Below are positions 37,413 to 46,066 of a DNA stretch of 64,000 nucleotides, in pieces. A program made the position numbers and the translations under genes. Source of the DNA: Helicobacter labacensis (GTDB taxonomy: Bacteria > Campylobacterota > Campylobacteria > Campylobacterales > Helicobacteraceae); contig NZ_QXQQ01000002.1 in NCBI RefSeq assembly GCF_003660285.1, positions 57,034-121,033 of the forward strand. Direction: 5' to 3'. Under the pieces are notes generated by a model. The model was not told the origin of the DNA, ran no database searches, and saw only the letters and a program-made list of their open reading frames with translations. The stretch's first letter is position 1; the number at the start of each line of letters is the position of its first letter.

Positions 37413-38176
37413 TGTGGTGTTTAGGCATTGAGAATAAGGATAATGGGGGTATGGACGCGCTTGAGGGAGTGCTATGCCGTTATGGGTTTTCTAAATTAAT
37501 TGGGGGGGTGTATATCTTGCACCCCATCTACGCCAATGCCTTAGCCCAAATTTGCGCCTGCTTGCATGAGATCAAGACGAGCTATGAGGGCAGACTAGAG
37601 ATCAGGAGCTTTAAGATCAGCGAATTGAGCGATTTAGGGGATTATTTGGGCGCGCCTAAGAGCGCACCTAGTAAGCCCAAGAGCGCCTATATTCCTCCAA
37701 AAAGCACCTACGATCACATCGGGGAGAAGACCATCGCGCTAGAACAAACCATTTTTAAAGATTACGATTCTAAAGACTTGGAAAACGCCTACTTTCTTTA
37801 CACCGATGCGGGGATTAGAGAGGATGAAGTGATGTGCGGGTTTTGCCTCTATGTGTTTAAAGATGGGTATTTTGAAGAGATCAACCGCTACAAATGCCCC
37901 CTACACTCTAGCCTCAATGAGAGTTTTAGGGCTGAAAAACAAGCCATTGTAACAGGCATGAAACACCTGCAAGCCATGCTGAGAACCCATAGATTGGAGT
38001 CTGGCTACAAGCTCTTTGTCATCGGGGATAACCAAGCGGTGATCAACAATTACCGCTTGAAAAGTGAGGGTTTCGTGTTAGAATGCGATTTTACGGACAT
38101 AGAATACAAATGGTGTCGGCGCAATGAAGACGGGTGCAATAAAGTCGTAGATGCCATTGTCAATTTGCGCGCCTAG
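37412..38176 (+). CDS. Fusion of VapD-like (Cas2-fold) and RNase H domains
   Basis: A 254-residue protein starting at ATG 37412 inside the napH stop codon. Residues 1-80 align well by eye with H. pylori VapD, a Cas2-fold ribonuclease: GVLCRYGFSKLIGGVYIL, then ANALAQICACL, then EIRSFKISELSDLGDYL. After a Lys/Pro/Ser linker (about 81-105) comes an RNase H-type domain with all four expected acidic residues: D132 (YTDAG), E175 (FRAEKQAI), D206 (VIGDNQAV) and D247 (NKVVDAIVNL). It would be a nuclease acting on RNA, perhaps RNA/DNA hybrids. The VapD active-site Asp position appears as Glu7 (GIEN). Its end overlaps the convergent Sel1 gene by 4 bases. RNase H call fairly firm; VapD call good but by eye. 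Confidence 0.7.
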   Translation: MWCLGIENKDNGGMDALEGVLCRYGFSKLIGGVYILHPIYANALAQICACLHEIKTSYEGRLEIRSFKISELSDLGDYLGAPKSAPSKPKSAYIPPKSTYDHIGEKTIALEQTIFKDYDSKDLENAYFLYTDAGIREDEVMCGFCLYVFKDGYFEEINRYKCPLHSSLNESFRAEKQAIVTGMKHLQAMLRTHRLESGYKLFVIGDNQAVINNYRLKSEGFVLECDFTDIEYKWCRRNEDGCNKVVDAIVNLRA

Positions 38177-39441
38177 TGGCATGCGCTTTTATAACCTAGC
38201 GCACAAGCTTTTTGGTAGTGTTGGTTGGCTTTTTGTAAGTCATAGGGGGCTCCTTGGGCGCGCCTATAAGCCTCCCCTATTTCGTAATAACTCTGCGCGT
38301 TCCCCATTTGCGCGCCCTTTTGGTAATACTCTAGGGCTAACTTGGCATCTTTATTGAGTAACCAGCCATTGTAATAGAGCCCATGTTGGTAAATAAAGCC
38401 CAGCTTGGCGTAAGCGCTTGCGTCCCCATTTTTACCCTCTTCTTGGTAAAGAGCGATGGCTTGTTGGTAGCGCGCGCTAATTTGCGATCTATCTTCGCTG
38501 ACACCCTGAATCTTATGGCGCAAAATCAAGGTGGCTAAGTGGTAAGCCCCATCTGCGCTTTTCAAATCTGTAGCCTTCTGGTAATACTCAAAAGCCTTTG
38601 CGTAATCCTGTGCTACCCCCTGCCCTCTTTCATACATCTGTGCCAAGCGCAAAAACGCGCGTCCATCGCCTTGTTGTCCGGCCTCTAAATAGCACTTGAT
38701 CGCCTCTTGGTAGTAGGCGCGCGCCTGCTGGTAATTTAAGGGCGCGCCCTTGCCTTCAAAATACATAGAACCTAGTTGTTGCCACGCGCGCCCATCGCCC
38801 TTTTTACCCGCTTTGTGGAGATACTCTAGGGCTTTTGCGTAATCCTGCGCTACCCCCTGTCCCTTAGCATACATCATCCCCAATCTAAAATCTCTAGCCT
38901 GTCCCATTTTGGCAGCTTTTTGGTAATACTCCAGAGCTTTGGGGTAATTTTGTTCCACCCCTTGGTTTTCATTGTAATACATGTCCGCTATGGCGTTAAA
39001 CCCGCGCCCATCGCCTAATTTGGCGGCTTTTTCAAAGGCTTGCATCGCCTTGTTGAAGTCCAAAGCCACCCCCTGCCCCTTGGCATAACCCTCCCCTAGG
39101 CGCATGTAGTCCTGCGCTTGTGTGGGCGTAGTGGTTATGCTCTTGGGAGAGTGTGGAGGTTTTTGGGGTTCGTGTCTGAGCTCCATCGCTTTTTTAAAAT
39201 ACGCGCGCGCCTTTTGGGAATCTTGTTTCACCCCCGCCCCAATGAGATACATGTTTGCCAAACCTCTATACCCCTCTGCACTCCCCAAATTTGCAGCCTC
39301 TTGATAATACTCTAGGGCTTTAGAATAGTGGCGATCTCTATAAGCCTTCTTAGCCTCAGCCAAATAGGCATCTACCCCCTCTAGCGCGCCTAATACGCCC
39401 ACACCTAGCACAATACCCCCAATCCACAACGCCATACGCAT
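38173..39441 (-). CDS. Sel1-like repeat protein
   Basis: An exported 422-residue protein with an N-terminal hydrophobic signal or anchor (MALWIGGIVLGVGVLGALEG) and about nine Sel1 repeats of 36 residues (typical unit: A..GDGRAFLRLAQMYERGQGVAQDYAKAFEYYQ, quoted in part as LAQMYERGQGVAQDYAKA). Unlike the Hcp proteins of H. pylori it has almost no paired cysteines, except CALGYKSAC at the end. Such repeats form right-handed helical scaffolds for protein binding. ATG 39441 is preceded by GAGGAG. The repeat-rich DNA is a substrate for unequal recombination. Confidence 0.85.
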   Translation of the reverse strand: MRMALWIGGIVLGVGVLGALEGVDAYLAEAKKAYRDRHYSKALEYYQEAANLGSAEGYRGLANMYLIGAGVKQDSQKARAYFKKAMELRHEPQKPPHSPKSITTTPTQAQDYMRLGEGYAKGQGVALDFNKAMQAFEKAAKLGDGRGFNAIADMYYNENQGVEQNYPKALEYYQKAAKMGQARDFRLGMMYAKGQGVAQDYAKALEYLHKAGKKGDGRAWQQLGSMYFEGKGAPLNYQQARAYYQEAIKCYLEAGQQGDGRAFLRLAQMYERGQGVAQDYAKAFEYYQKATDLKSADGAYHLATLILRHKIQGVSEDRSQISARYQQAIALYQEEGKNGDASAYAKLGFIYQHGLYYNGWLLNKDAKLALEYYQKGAQMGNAQSYYEIGEAYRRAQGAPYDLQKANQHYQKACALGYKSACH

Positions 39442-39490
39442 TTTCGCTCCTCATTAAAAATCCTAACCTATTCTAGCATAAAGCATGTGC

Positions 39491-39496
39491 TATAAT
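39491..39496 (+). promoter_or_regulatory. -10 box of yceI
   Basis: Perfect TATAAT 30 bases before the yceI start, with AAGGAG at 39514-39519. Confidence 0.65.
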
Positions 39497-39525
39497 GATC
39501 GCCATTTTCTAAAAAGGAGTATGGT

Positions 39526-40086
39526 ATGTTGTTGCGTCCCCTAATGGTTTTGTGTGTATTGAGCGCGCTCTTGATGGGAAAAACTTACCAAATTGACAAA
39601 GCCCATAGCCGGGTTGGTTTTAAGATCAAACATCTCAAAATTAGCTATGTGATGGGGGATTTCAAGGATTACAGCGCGTTAATTGACTTCGATCCAGCCA
39701 GCCACATCTTTAAAAAATTAGAAGCCACGATCAAAGCCACTTCTGTAGACACCAATAACAAAAACAGGGACGATCACCTGCGCTCTGATGACTTTTTCAA
39801 AACGGGCACACACCCTAATATCACCTTTGTGATGCAAAAGTATGAGAAAGTGGACAAGGAAAAGGGGCGCGTGGTGGGCGTGTTAAACATCGCTGGAGTG
39901 GCTAAAAAAGTGGTGCTAAAAAGCCAAATTGGGGGGGTAGCTAAGATCAATGGCACAGAAAAACTTGGGTTTTCTCTAAGCGGTCAGATCAAGCGATCGG
40001 ATTTCAAATTCGCCCCTGACATGTCCACTCTCAAAATAGGCGATGTGGTAACTCTCAATATTGAAGTGGAAGCTGCCCAAAAATAA
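39526..40086 (+). CDS. YceI-family periplasmic lipocalin-like protein
   Basis: A 186-residue exported protein with a signal peptide (MVLCVLSALLMGKTYQ) and the YceI fold: YQIDKAHSRVGFKIKHL at the start, then TSVDTNNKNRDDHLRSDDFF and TLKIGDVVTLNIEVEA at the end. Members bind isoprenoid-like molecules in a beta-barrel; H. pylori has a homologue (HP1286). The physiological ligand is not shown by sequence. The helicase gene follows after 12 bases and may be co-transcribed. Confidence 0.9.
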   Translation: MLLRPLMVLCVLSALLMGKTYQIDKAHSRVGFKIKHLKISYVMGDFKDYSALIDFDPASHIFKKLEATIKATSVDTNNKNRDDHLRSDDFFKTGTHPNITFVMQKYEKVDKEKGRVVGVLNIAGVAKKVVLKSQIGGVAKINGTEKLGFSLSGQIKRSDFKFAPDMSTLKIGDVVTLNIEVEAAQK

Positions 40087-40098
40087 CAAGGTTGGTTT

Positions 40099-42078
40099 TT
40101 GCAACTCAACGCCGAACAACAAGAAGCCCTGCAAGCCCCTTTGGGGTATAACTTGGTGATTGCCTCTGCGGGCACGGGCAAAACCTCCACCATCATAGGG
40201 CGCATCTTACACCTCTTAGAACAAGGGGTGCGCCCCCAAGAGATTTTGCTTTTGACTTTCACTAATAAAGCCAGCTTAGAGATGAAGGCGCGCTTGGCTA
40301 ATTACACTCCGCATGCCCAATCAATCCAAGCGGGCACTTTCCACGCGATTGCTTATCGCCACCTCAAAGAGATTTACCCGCATTTGGGCTTGAAACAACC
40401 CAAGGAATTAGCCCTCTTGCTTAAAGGTGTGTTAGAGAGCACCCCGGTCGCTCTTACAGAGCAACTCTATAGCCCCGGGCATCTCTACGATTTGTATTCT
40501 CTTTACACCAACGCGCAAAGCCCAGAGAGTTTTGGGGAGTGGTTGGGCGCGCGCGCGCCCAAGCAAGAACCCTACGCGCTGATCTATGAAGAGATTCTAG
40601 AGCGTTTCAACGCTCTGAAACAAGAACACCAATATGTGGATTACAACGATCTACTCTTGCTCTACCGCCAAGACATCGCGCCTACCCAACGCTTTGTGGA
40701 AGTGCTCTGCGATGAATACCAAGACACAAACCCCCTGCAAGATTCCATCCTAGACGCGCTCAAGCCCCCTAGCCTCTTTTGTGTGGGCGATTACGATCAA
40801 AGTATTTACGCTTTCAATGGGGCGGACATTTCTATCATCGGCAATTTCACGCGCAAACACCCCCATGCGCGCGTCTTCACCCTCAAGAAAAATTACCGCT
40901 CCTCCCAAGCAATTTTAGAATTAGCCAGCCGGGTTATCGCCCACAACCCGCGCCTCTACCCCAAAAGCCTAGAAGTGCTCAAAACCACTAGCCCCTCCTT
41001 ACCCACCCTGCTAGAATACGACGAATTATTAGCCCAATATCAAGGAATCGCGCGCCATATCGCGCGCAACAAGGGAGGGTGGGAGGAAGTGGCAGTGCTC
41101 TTTAGGAATAACGCGAGCGCAGATGGTTGTGAGGCATCTTTGCGCCAGCTGGGCATCCCTTCTAAACGCAAGGGGAGTTTGAGCTTCTTTGAGAGTAAGG
41201 AGGTCAAATTAGCCCTAGATGTGTGCGCATTTTTAAGCCACCCTAAGGACATGGTCGCCACGATAGAAATTTTTAACCACGCTCCGGGGGTGGGCGTGGC
41301 TTTGGCTAAGGAGTTTTACCATGCCTTGCAAACTTTGGGCGATGGGGATAGTTTAAAGGGCTTGCTCAACCCTAATGCCCAAAAGCCTTTCCAAAATCCC
41401 CAAATGGGCTTGTTTGCAGCGCAATTTAGCGCAGAAAATAGCGCGCGTTTTGATGTGCCTGTGGCTTTTAAAACCCATGCTCTCTTAAGCCACCCTAAGA
41501 TCACTCCCCCCATAGCGCGTTTTTTGGGCGCGTTCTTTGATCTTTGTGGGCGCGCGCGCGCCTTTAAGCCTAGCCAAAGCATTGCCCACATTGCTGCGTC
41601 CATGTGGTGGGAAGAGATTGTAGAAAAGTTAAGTGCCCAACGCGTTAAGAATAAAGATGGGAGTGTGGATTCCCAGCGCGCCCAAGAGGCTAGGCTCAGG
41701 ATTCAAGAAAAAATCGCTCTGCTAGAAAATTTAGCCAAGCCCTACCACACCCTCAAGGACTTTATGAACGCGATGATCCTAGGGGCTAGAGAGGCTTCCA
41801 GCGGAGAGGGGGTGCATTTGCTCAGCGTGCATGCCAGCAAGGGGTTAGAATTTAAAGAAGTGTATGTGATCGACTTGATGCAGGGGCGTTTCCCCAACAC
41901 CAAGCTAGCCAAACAGAGCGGGAGCTTGGAGGAGGAGAGGCGGTTATTCTATGTTGCCACCACGCGGGCTAAAGATCACCTCTATCTCTCCTATGCCAAG
42001 CAAGATAGACAAAGACGCATCGATTATGAGCCCTCTTGTTTTTTGCAAGAGGCCGGACTCATCGCGCCTAAATCTTAA
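40099..42078 (+). CDS. uvrD: UvrD/Rep-family DNA helicase
   Basis: Superfamily 1A 3'-5' helicase of 659 residues. Motifs in order: ASAGTGKTST (Walker A, about 20-29), LTFTNKAS (Ia), DEYQDTNPLQ (Walker B, about 204-213), GDYDQSIYAFNGAD (III), KKNYRSSQAI (IV), LSVHASKGLEF (V) and YVATTRAKDHLYLS (VI). The start is TTG 40099 behind an AAGG. The NLVIASAGTGKTS version of Walker A recalls H. pylori UvrD (HP1478) more than Rep, so uvrD is the better symbol, though Rep cannot be ruled out. Confidence 0.85.
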   Translation: MQLNAEQQEALQAPLGYNLVIASAGTGKTSTIIGRILHLLEQGVRPQEILLLTFTNKASLEMKARLANYTPHAQSIQAGTFHAIAYRHLKEIYPHLGLKQPKELALLLKGVLESTPVALTEQLYSPGHLYDLYSLYTNAQSPESFGEWLGARAPKQEPYALIYEEILERFNALKQEHQYVDYNDLLLLYRQDIAPTQRFVEVLCDEYQDTNPLQDSILDALKPPSLFCVGDYDQSIYAFNGADISIIGNFTRKHPHARVFTLKKNYRSSQAILELASRVIAHNPRLYPKSLEVLKTTSPSLPTLLEYDELLAQYQGIARHIARNKGGWEEVAVLFRNNASADGCEASLRQLGIPSKRKGSLSFFESKEVKLALDVCAFLSHPKDMVATIEIFNHAPGVGVALAKEFYHALQTLGDGDSLKGLLNPNAQKPFQNPQMGLFAAQFSAENSARFDVPVAFKTHALLSHPKITPPIARFLGAFFDLCGRARAFKPSQSIAHIAASMWWEEIVEKLSAQRVKNKDGSVDSQRAQEARLRIQEKIALLENLAKPYHTLKDFMNAMILGAREASSGEGVHLLSVHASKGLEFKEVYVIDLMQGRFPNTKLAKQSGSLEEERRLFYVATTRAKDHLYLSYAKQDRQRRIDYEPSCFLQEAGLIAPKS

Positions 42079-42100
42079 CGCCTAGTTAGAATAATTTCTA

Positions 42101-42106
42101 TACAAT
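42101..42106 (+). promoter_or_regulatory. -10 box of gabT-gabD
   Basis: TACAAT overlaps the first in-frame ATG (42105), so transcription would start downstream of that ATG. This, with AAAGGA at 42126-42131, places translation at ATG 42138. Confidence 0.6.
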
Positions 42107-42137
42107 GCCAAAGGTGATTTTAAATAAAGGATTGGAT

Positions 42138-43406
42138 ATGGGAGATTTACTCAGCCGTAGGGTAGCAGCCACACCCAAGGGAATTGGCATTGTGTGCGAT
42201 TGGTTTGTGCAGGAGGCGCATAACGCCACGATTAAAAGCACGGACGGACGCACTTTTATAGATTTTGCGGCCGGTATTGCGGTGCTCAATGTGGGGCACA
42301 GACACCCGCGCGTAATTGAGGCGGTTAAAAAACAGCTGGATTTATTCACCCACACCGCCTACCAAGTCAGCCCCTATGAGAGTTATGTTACATTAGCCGA
42401 AAAAATCAACGATCTAGCCCCCATTGAGGGGGCTAAAAAGACATGCTTTTTTACCACCGGAGGGGAGGCAACAGAAAACGCCATCAAGATCGCCAAAGCG
42501 CACACCAAGCGTTATGGCGTGATCGCCTTTGGGGGGTCTTTCCATGGGCGCACTGCAATGGCGGTGAGCATGACAGGCAAGGTTACCCCCTATAAAGCAG
42601 AGCTAGGCGTGGGGAGTCCGGGGGTTTACCACGCCTATTACCCCAACGCCTTGCATGGCATCAGCACACAAGATGCCCTGAGGAGTTTAGAGCACATTTG
42701 TAAGGCTTCTATTTCCCCTTTAGATGTAGCGGCTATCATCTTTGAGCCCGTGCAGGGTGAGGGAGGGTTTAACCCCGCCCCCCCTGACTTTGTAGAGGGG
42801 TTGCGCGCCTTTTGTAACACGCATGGGATTGTCTTGATCGCTGATGAAGTGCAAACCGGCTTTGCGCGCACGGGCAAGACTTTTGCGATGGAGCATTTTA
42901 ACACAGATGTGGACATCATTTGCATGGCTAAGAGTTTGGGGGGGGGATTTCCTATCTCTGGGATCGTGGGCAAGGCGCAGATCATGGACGCGCCTAGCCC
43001 GGGGGGATTGGGGGGGACTTATGCGGGTAGCCCATTAGCTACAGCTGCCGCCCTAGAGGTGCTAGAGATCATCAAAGAAGAAAAGCTCAACCAAAGAGCC
43101 CAACAACTAGGCGCGCAACTCAAAGCAACTCTTCAAGAACTCAAAGAACAAGAACGCCTCAAGGAGATCGCCCAAGTGCGTGCGCTAGGTTCAATGGTGG
43201 CTGTGGAGTTTTTTAAGGACAACCACCCCAGCCCAGAGTTGACAAAGGCTGTGCAAAAAGAGGCGATGGATCAAGGGCTCTTGTTATTGACTTGCGGGAG
43301 TTATGGGAATGTGATTCGTTTTCTCTACCCCCTAACCATCCCCCAAGAACAATTTGATCGTGCCTTAAATATCATCACCCAATCCATTAGAAAGGTCATG
43401 GCATGA
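42138..43406 (+). CDS. gabT: 4-aminobutyrate / 5-aminovalerate aminotransferase
   Basis: PLP class III aminotransferase that moves the terminal amino group of GABA or 5-aminovalerate to 2-oxoglutarate. It has 422 residues (E. coli GabT 426). The PLP site is DIICMAKSLGGGFPISG, with the cofactor Asp in VLIADEVQTGFARTGK. Start evidence: promoter and ribosome site exclude the ATG at 42105. The gabD ATG overlaps its stop (ATGA). With gabD, csiD and lhgO close by, a role in lysine/5-aminovalerate breakdown is likely, in addition to or instead of GABA use. Confidence 0.92.
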   Translation: MGDLLSRRVAATPKGIGIVCDWFVQEAHNATIKSTDGRTFIDFAAGIAVLNVGHRHPRVIEAVKKQLDLFTHTAYQVSPYESYVTLAEKINDLAPIEGAKKTCFFTTGGEATENAIKIAKAHTKRYGVIAFGGSFHGRTAMAVSMTGKVTPYKAELGVGSPGVYHAYYPNALHGISTQDALRSLEHICKASISPLDVAAIIFEPVQGEGGFNPAPPDFVEGLRAFCNTHGIVLIADEVQTGFARTGKTFAMEHFNTDVDIICMAKSLGGGFPISGIVGKAQIMDAPSPGGLGGTYAGSPLATAAALEVLEIIKEEKLNQRAQQLGAQLKATLQELKEQERLKEIAQVRALGSMVAVEFFKDNHPSPELTKAVQKEAMDQGLLLLTCGSYGNVIRFLYPLTIPQEQFDRALNIITQSIRKVMA

Positions 43407-44833
43407 ATTTTCAACTGTTAGATCACCCCTTTGTGAGCCAACGCCCCAAAGAGGGTTTTATCCCCGTGCTCAATCCGGCCACTCTACAAGAGATCGCCTA
43501 TGTTAAAAGTGTGAATCAAGAGGAATTAGAGCAAATTATCGCCCAATCTGAGCGCGCCCAAAAGGCGTGGGCTAGCAAGTTAGCCCTAGAGAGAGCCAAT
43601 ATTTTACTCAAGTGGCGGGAGTTGTTGCTAGAGCACCTTGAGGATTTGGCGCGTATTCTTACTCAGGAAATGGGTAAGCCTCTCAAAGAAGCCCGCTCAG
43701 AGATTGTCTATGGGGCTAATTATCTGCGCTGGTTTGCCGAGGAAGCGCGGCGTGTGGAGGGGGATATTCTGCCTAGCGTGGTGCTTAACCAAAAAATCTT
43801 TGTGCTCAAACAGCCCATCGGGGTGTGTGGGGCGATCACCCCTTGGAATTTTCCCAGTGGCATGATCGCGCGCAAAGCCGCTCCTGCTTTGGCTTGTGGG
43901 TGTTCTATGGTTGTTAAACCGGCCACACAAACCCCATTAAGTGCCTATGCCTTGATGTTATTAGCCCATAAGGCGGGCGTGCCTGAGGGGGTGTTTAGCG
44001 TGGTGAGTGGGAAGGCGAGCCTCATCTCTAAAGTGCTGTGTGAGAGTGAGGCAGTGCGTAAAATCAGCTTCACGGGTTCTACTCAAGTGGGGCGTGTTTT
44101 AATGGCGCAAAGCGCTCAGAGCATTAAAAAACTCTCTTTAGAGTTGGGGGGCAATGCGCCCTTTATCGTCTTTGAGGACGCTAATTTAGAGCAAGCTATA
44201 GAAGGGATTTTACTCTCTAAATTCCGCAATAGCGGGCAGACTTGTGTGTGCGCCAACCGCATTTATGTGCAAAAAGGCGTGTATGAGAAAGTAGCCCACA
44301 TGCTTAAAGCCAAAGTGGAGGGCTTGAAACTGGGTAATGGTCTAGAAGCCCACACCACCCAAGGTCCCCTTATTGATCTCAAAGCGGTAGAAAAGGTGCA
44401 AGAGCACATTAGCGATGCCACTGCTAAAGGCGCGCACATTCTTAGTGGGGGTAAACCTAGCGCGCTAGGAGCCAGCTTTTTTGAACCCACGATTCTAACC
44501 GGGGTGAATCAGAGCATGCTGGTGGCTAAAGAGGAAACTTTTGGTCCCCTAGCTCCCTTATTTAGTTTTGAGAGTGAGGAGGAGGTGGTCGCTAAGGCTA
44601 ACGACACACAATACGGTTTAGCGGCTTATTTTTACACCCAAAATCTCGCGCGCGTCTTTAGAGTGGGTGAAGCCTTAGAATACGGCATGGTAGGGGTAAA
44701 CTCCGGGCATGTATCCACAGAAACCGCGCCCTTTGGAGGGGTCAAGCAAAGCGGGCTAGGCAGAGAAGGCTCTAAATATGGTCTAGAGGATTATTTAGAG
44801 ATCAAATACCTATGCGTCAATCTCAAAGAATAA
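43403..44833 (+). CDS. gabD: Succinate/glutarate semialdehyde dehydrogenase
   Basis: Oxidises the semialdehyde made by GabT (succinate or glutarate semialdehyde) to the acid with NAD(P). It has 476 residues. The nucleotide and catalytic sites are visible: ITPWNFPSGMIARKAAPAL, FTGSTQVGR, the general-base Glu in LSLELGGNAPF, and the catalytic Cys in NSGQTCVCANR. It overlaps gabT by 4 bases and so is translationally coupled to it. A 270-base gap separates it from csiD. Confidence 0.94.
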   Translation: MNFQLLDHPFVSQRPKEGFIPVLNPATLQEIAYVKSVNQEELEQIIAQSERAQKAWASKLALERANILLKWRELLLEHLEDLARILTQEMGKPLKEARSEIVYGANYLRWFAEEARRVEGDILPSVVLNQKIFVLKQPIGVCGAITPWNFPSGMIARKAAPALACGCSMVVKPATQTPLSAYALMLLAHKAGVPEGVFSVVSGKASLISKVLCESEAVRKISFTGSTQVGRVLMAQSAQSIKKLSLELGGNAPFIVFEDANLEQAIEGILLSKFRNSGQTCVCANRIYVQKGVYEKVAHMLKAKVEGLKLGNGLEAHTTQGPLIDLKAVEKVQEHISDATAKGAHILSGGKPSALGASFFEPTILTGVNQSMLVAKEETFGPLAPLFSFESEEEVVAKANDTQYGLAAYFYTQNLARVFRVGEALEYGMVGVNSGHVSTETAPFGGVKQSGLGREGSKYGLEDYLEIKYLCVNLKE

Positions 44834-44893
44834 GAGATGAGAGTTGGAGAACCCTAGATTGTGGGTTTTAGCCAGATCCCCAGTGTTGTTTTA

Positions 44894-44909
44894 AGCGCAC
44901 GCATGCGCT
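44894..44909. promoter_or_regulatory. Inverted repeat upstream of csiD
   Basis: AGCGCA-CGCA-TGCGCT, a perfect 6-base inverted repeat, in the 273-base gap between gabD and csiD. It could be an operator or a weak gabD terminator; no T-run follows. Two TAGAAT boxes (44973-44978 and 45013-45018) further on are candidate -10 elements for csiD. Nothing else is seen in the gap. Confidence 0.4.
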
Positions 44910-45106
44910 GTGTTGGAGAGGGGTTTTAAATTTTGTGTTAAGTTTATTCCCAATGCACTCTCCAAGCCACGCTAGAATCTACACAAGAAGGGGCGTAGTG
45001 GCTTGTTTGTGCTAGAATGCCCGCAGGCTGGCTTTAAAATTCTCAACCATTACGATCGCTAGCCACTTTGGGCTTTAAAAGTTTAATCTACTATAAAGGA
45101 GAGTCC

Positions 45107-46066
45107 ATGGCCTATCTAATCCAAACAGACGCTTTTAATGTCAAACCCACCCCCTATTCCCCACGCCTTTTGCAAGTAACTCTGTCCCAAGACACCATTG
45201 AAACCTTTCTCAAATCTGTTGAGGTTTACCCTGTGCAGGCTTTGGAATATAAGTCTTTCTTGCGCTTCAGGGTGGCACAGATGTTGGACGCGCTTTGCGA
45301 TCACCAGCTCAAACCCTTTTTGGAAAAAGCCCTAGGGGATCGCCAAACCGGAGCCCTATTAGTCGACCCTCAGGGCGTAAACCGCGCCGAACAGGGCGAT
45401 GAAATGGTGAAGATCGCCACCGCGTTCGTGCATTTGATTGGGCGTTCTAACTTTGATCTAATGACCGGGCAGTTTTATGCGCGCTGGGCGGTGCTCAATA
45501 CCGACAATTCGGATAGCTACCTACGCAAACCAGACAAGCCCCTAGAGCTCCACAACGATGGCACCTTTGTCAATGAGGTTACCGACTATGTGCTGATGTA
45601 TAAGATCGATGAGCAAAACATGGAGGGGGGCGATTCGCAACTTCTGCACCTTGATGATTGGGAGGAGCTAGACAAGTTTTACAACCACCACATGGCTAAA
45701 AGGGTGATGCGTTGGTCAGCTCCCCCTAGCAAAAATGTTACCAGCGATGTTTACCACCCGGTGTTTGAGGCGGACAGCCAAGCTAAACCCGTGATGCTTT
45801 ACATTGACCAATTCGCCCAACCTAAGGATTATGAAGAGGGCGTGTATCTAGCCGATTTGGGCGATTCGCTAGAGAACTCTAAAGCCAAGCTCTCTTTTCC
45901 CGTGCCCGTAGGGCAGTTCTTGCTCATCAACAATCTCTTTTGGTTGCACGGGCGCGATAAATTCCAACCCCACAAGAATTTACGCCGCGAATTGATGCGT
46001 CAAAGGGGGTATTTCTCTTTTAGCACCAACCCTTTCAGCCGTTACAAAGACTTCAAACACTTCTAA
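45107..46066 (+). CDS. csiD: Glutarate 2-hydroxylase CsiD (GlaH)
   Basis: Fe(II)/2-oxoglutarate dioxygenase that converts glutarate to L-2-hydroxyglutarate. It has 319 residues (E. coli CsiD 325). The iron facial triad is visible: His-x-Asp in LELHNDGTF and the distal His in [16 protein letters not shown], with the 2-oxoglutarate-binding Arg in [17 protein letters not shown] just upstream fixes the start at ATG 45107 ([10 protein letters not shown]). lhgO starts at the next base after its stop, so the product goes straight to the next enzyme. The family is well known in E. coli and Pseudomonas and is unexpected in a gastric Helicobacter. Confidence 0.92.
   Translation: MAYLIQTDAFNVKPTPYSPRLLQVTLSQDTIETFLKSVEVYPVQALEYKSFLRFRVAQMLDALCDHQLKPFLEKALGDRQTGALLVDPQGVNRAEQGDEMVKIATAFVHLIGRSNFDLMTGQFYARWAVLNTDNSDSYLRKPDKPLELHNDGTFVNEVTDYVLMYKIDEQNMEGGDSQLLHLDDWEELDKFYNHHMAKRVMRWSAPPSKNVTSDVYHPVFEADSQAKPVMLYIDQFAQPKDYEEGVYLADLGDSLENSKAKLSFPVPVGQFLLINNLFWLHGRDKFQPHKNLRRELMRQRGYFSFSTNPFSRYKDFKHF

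Noticed and set aside
42105..42137. Upstream ATG for gabT
   Set aside because: It overlaps the -10 box; ATG 42138 has a good ribosome site.
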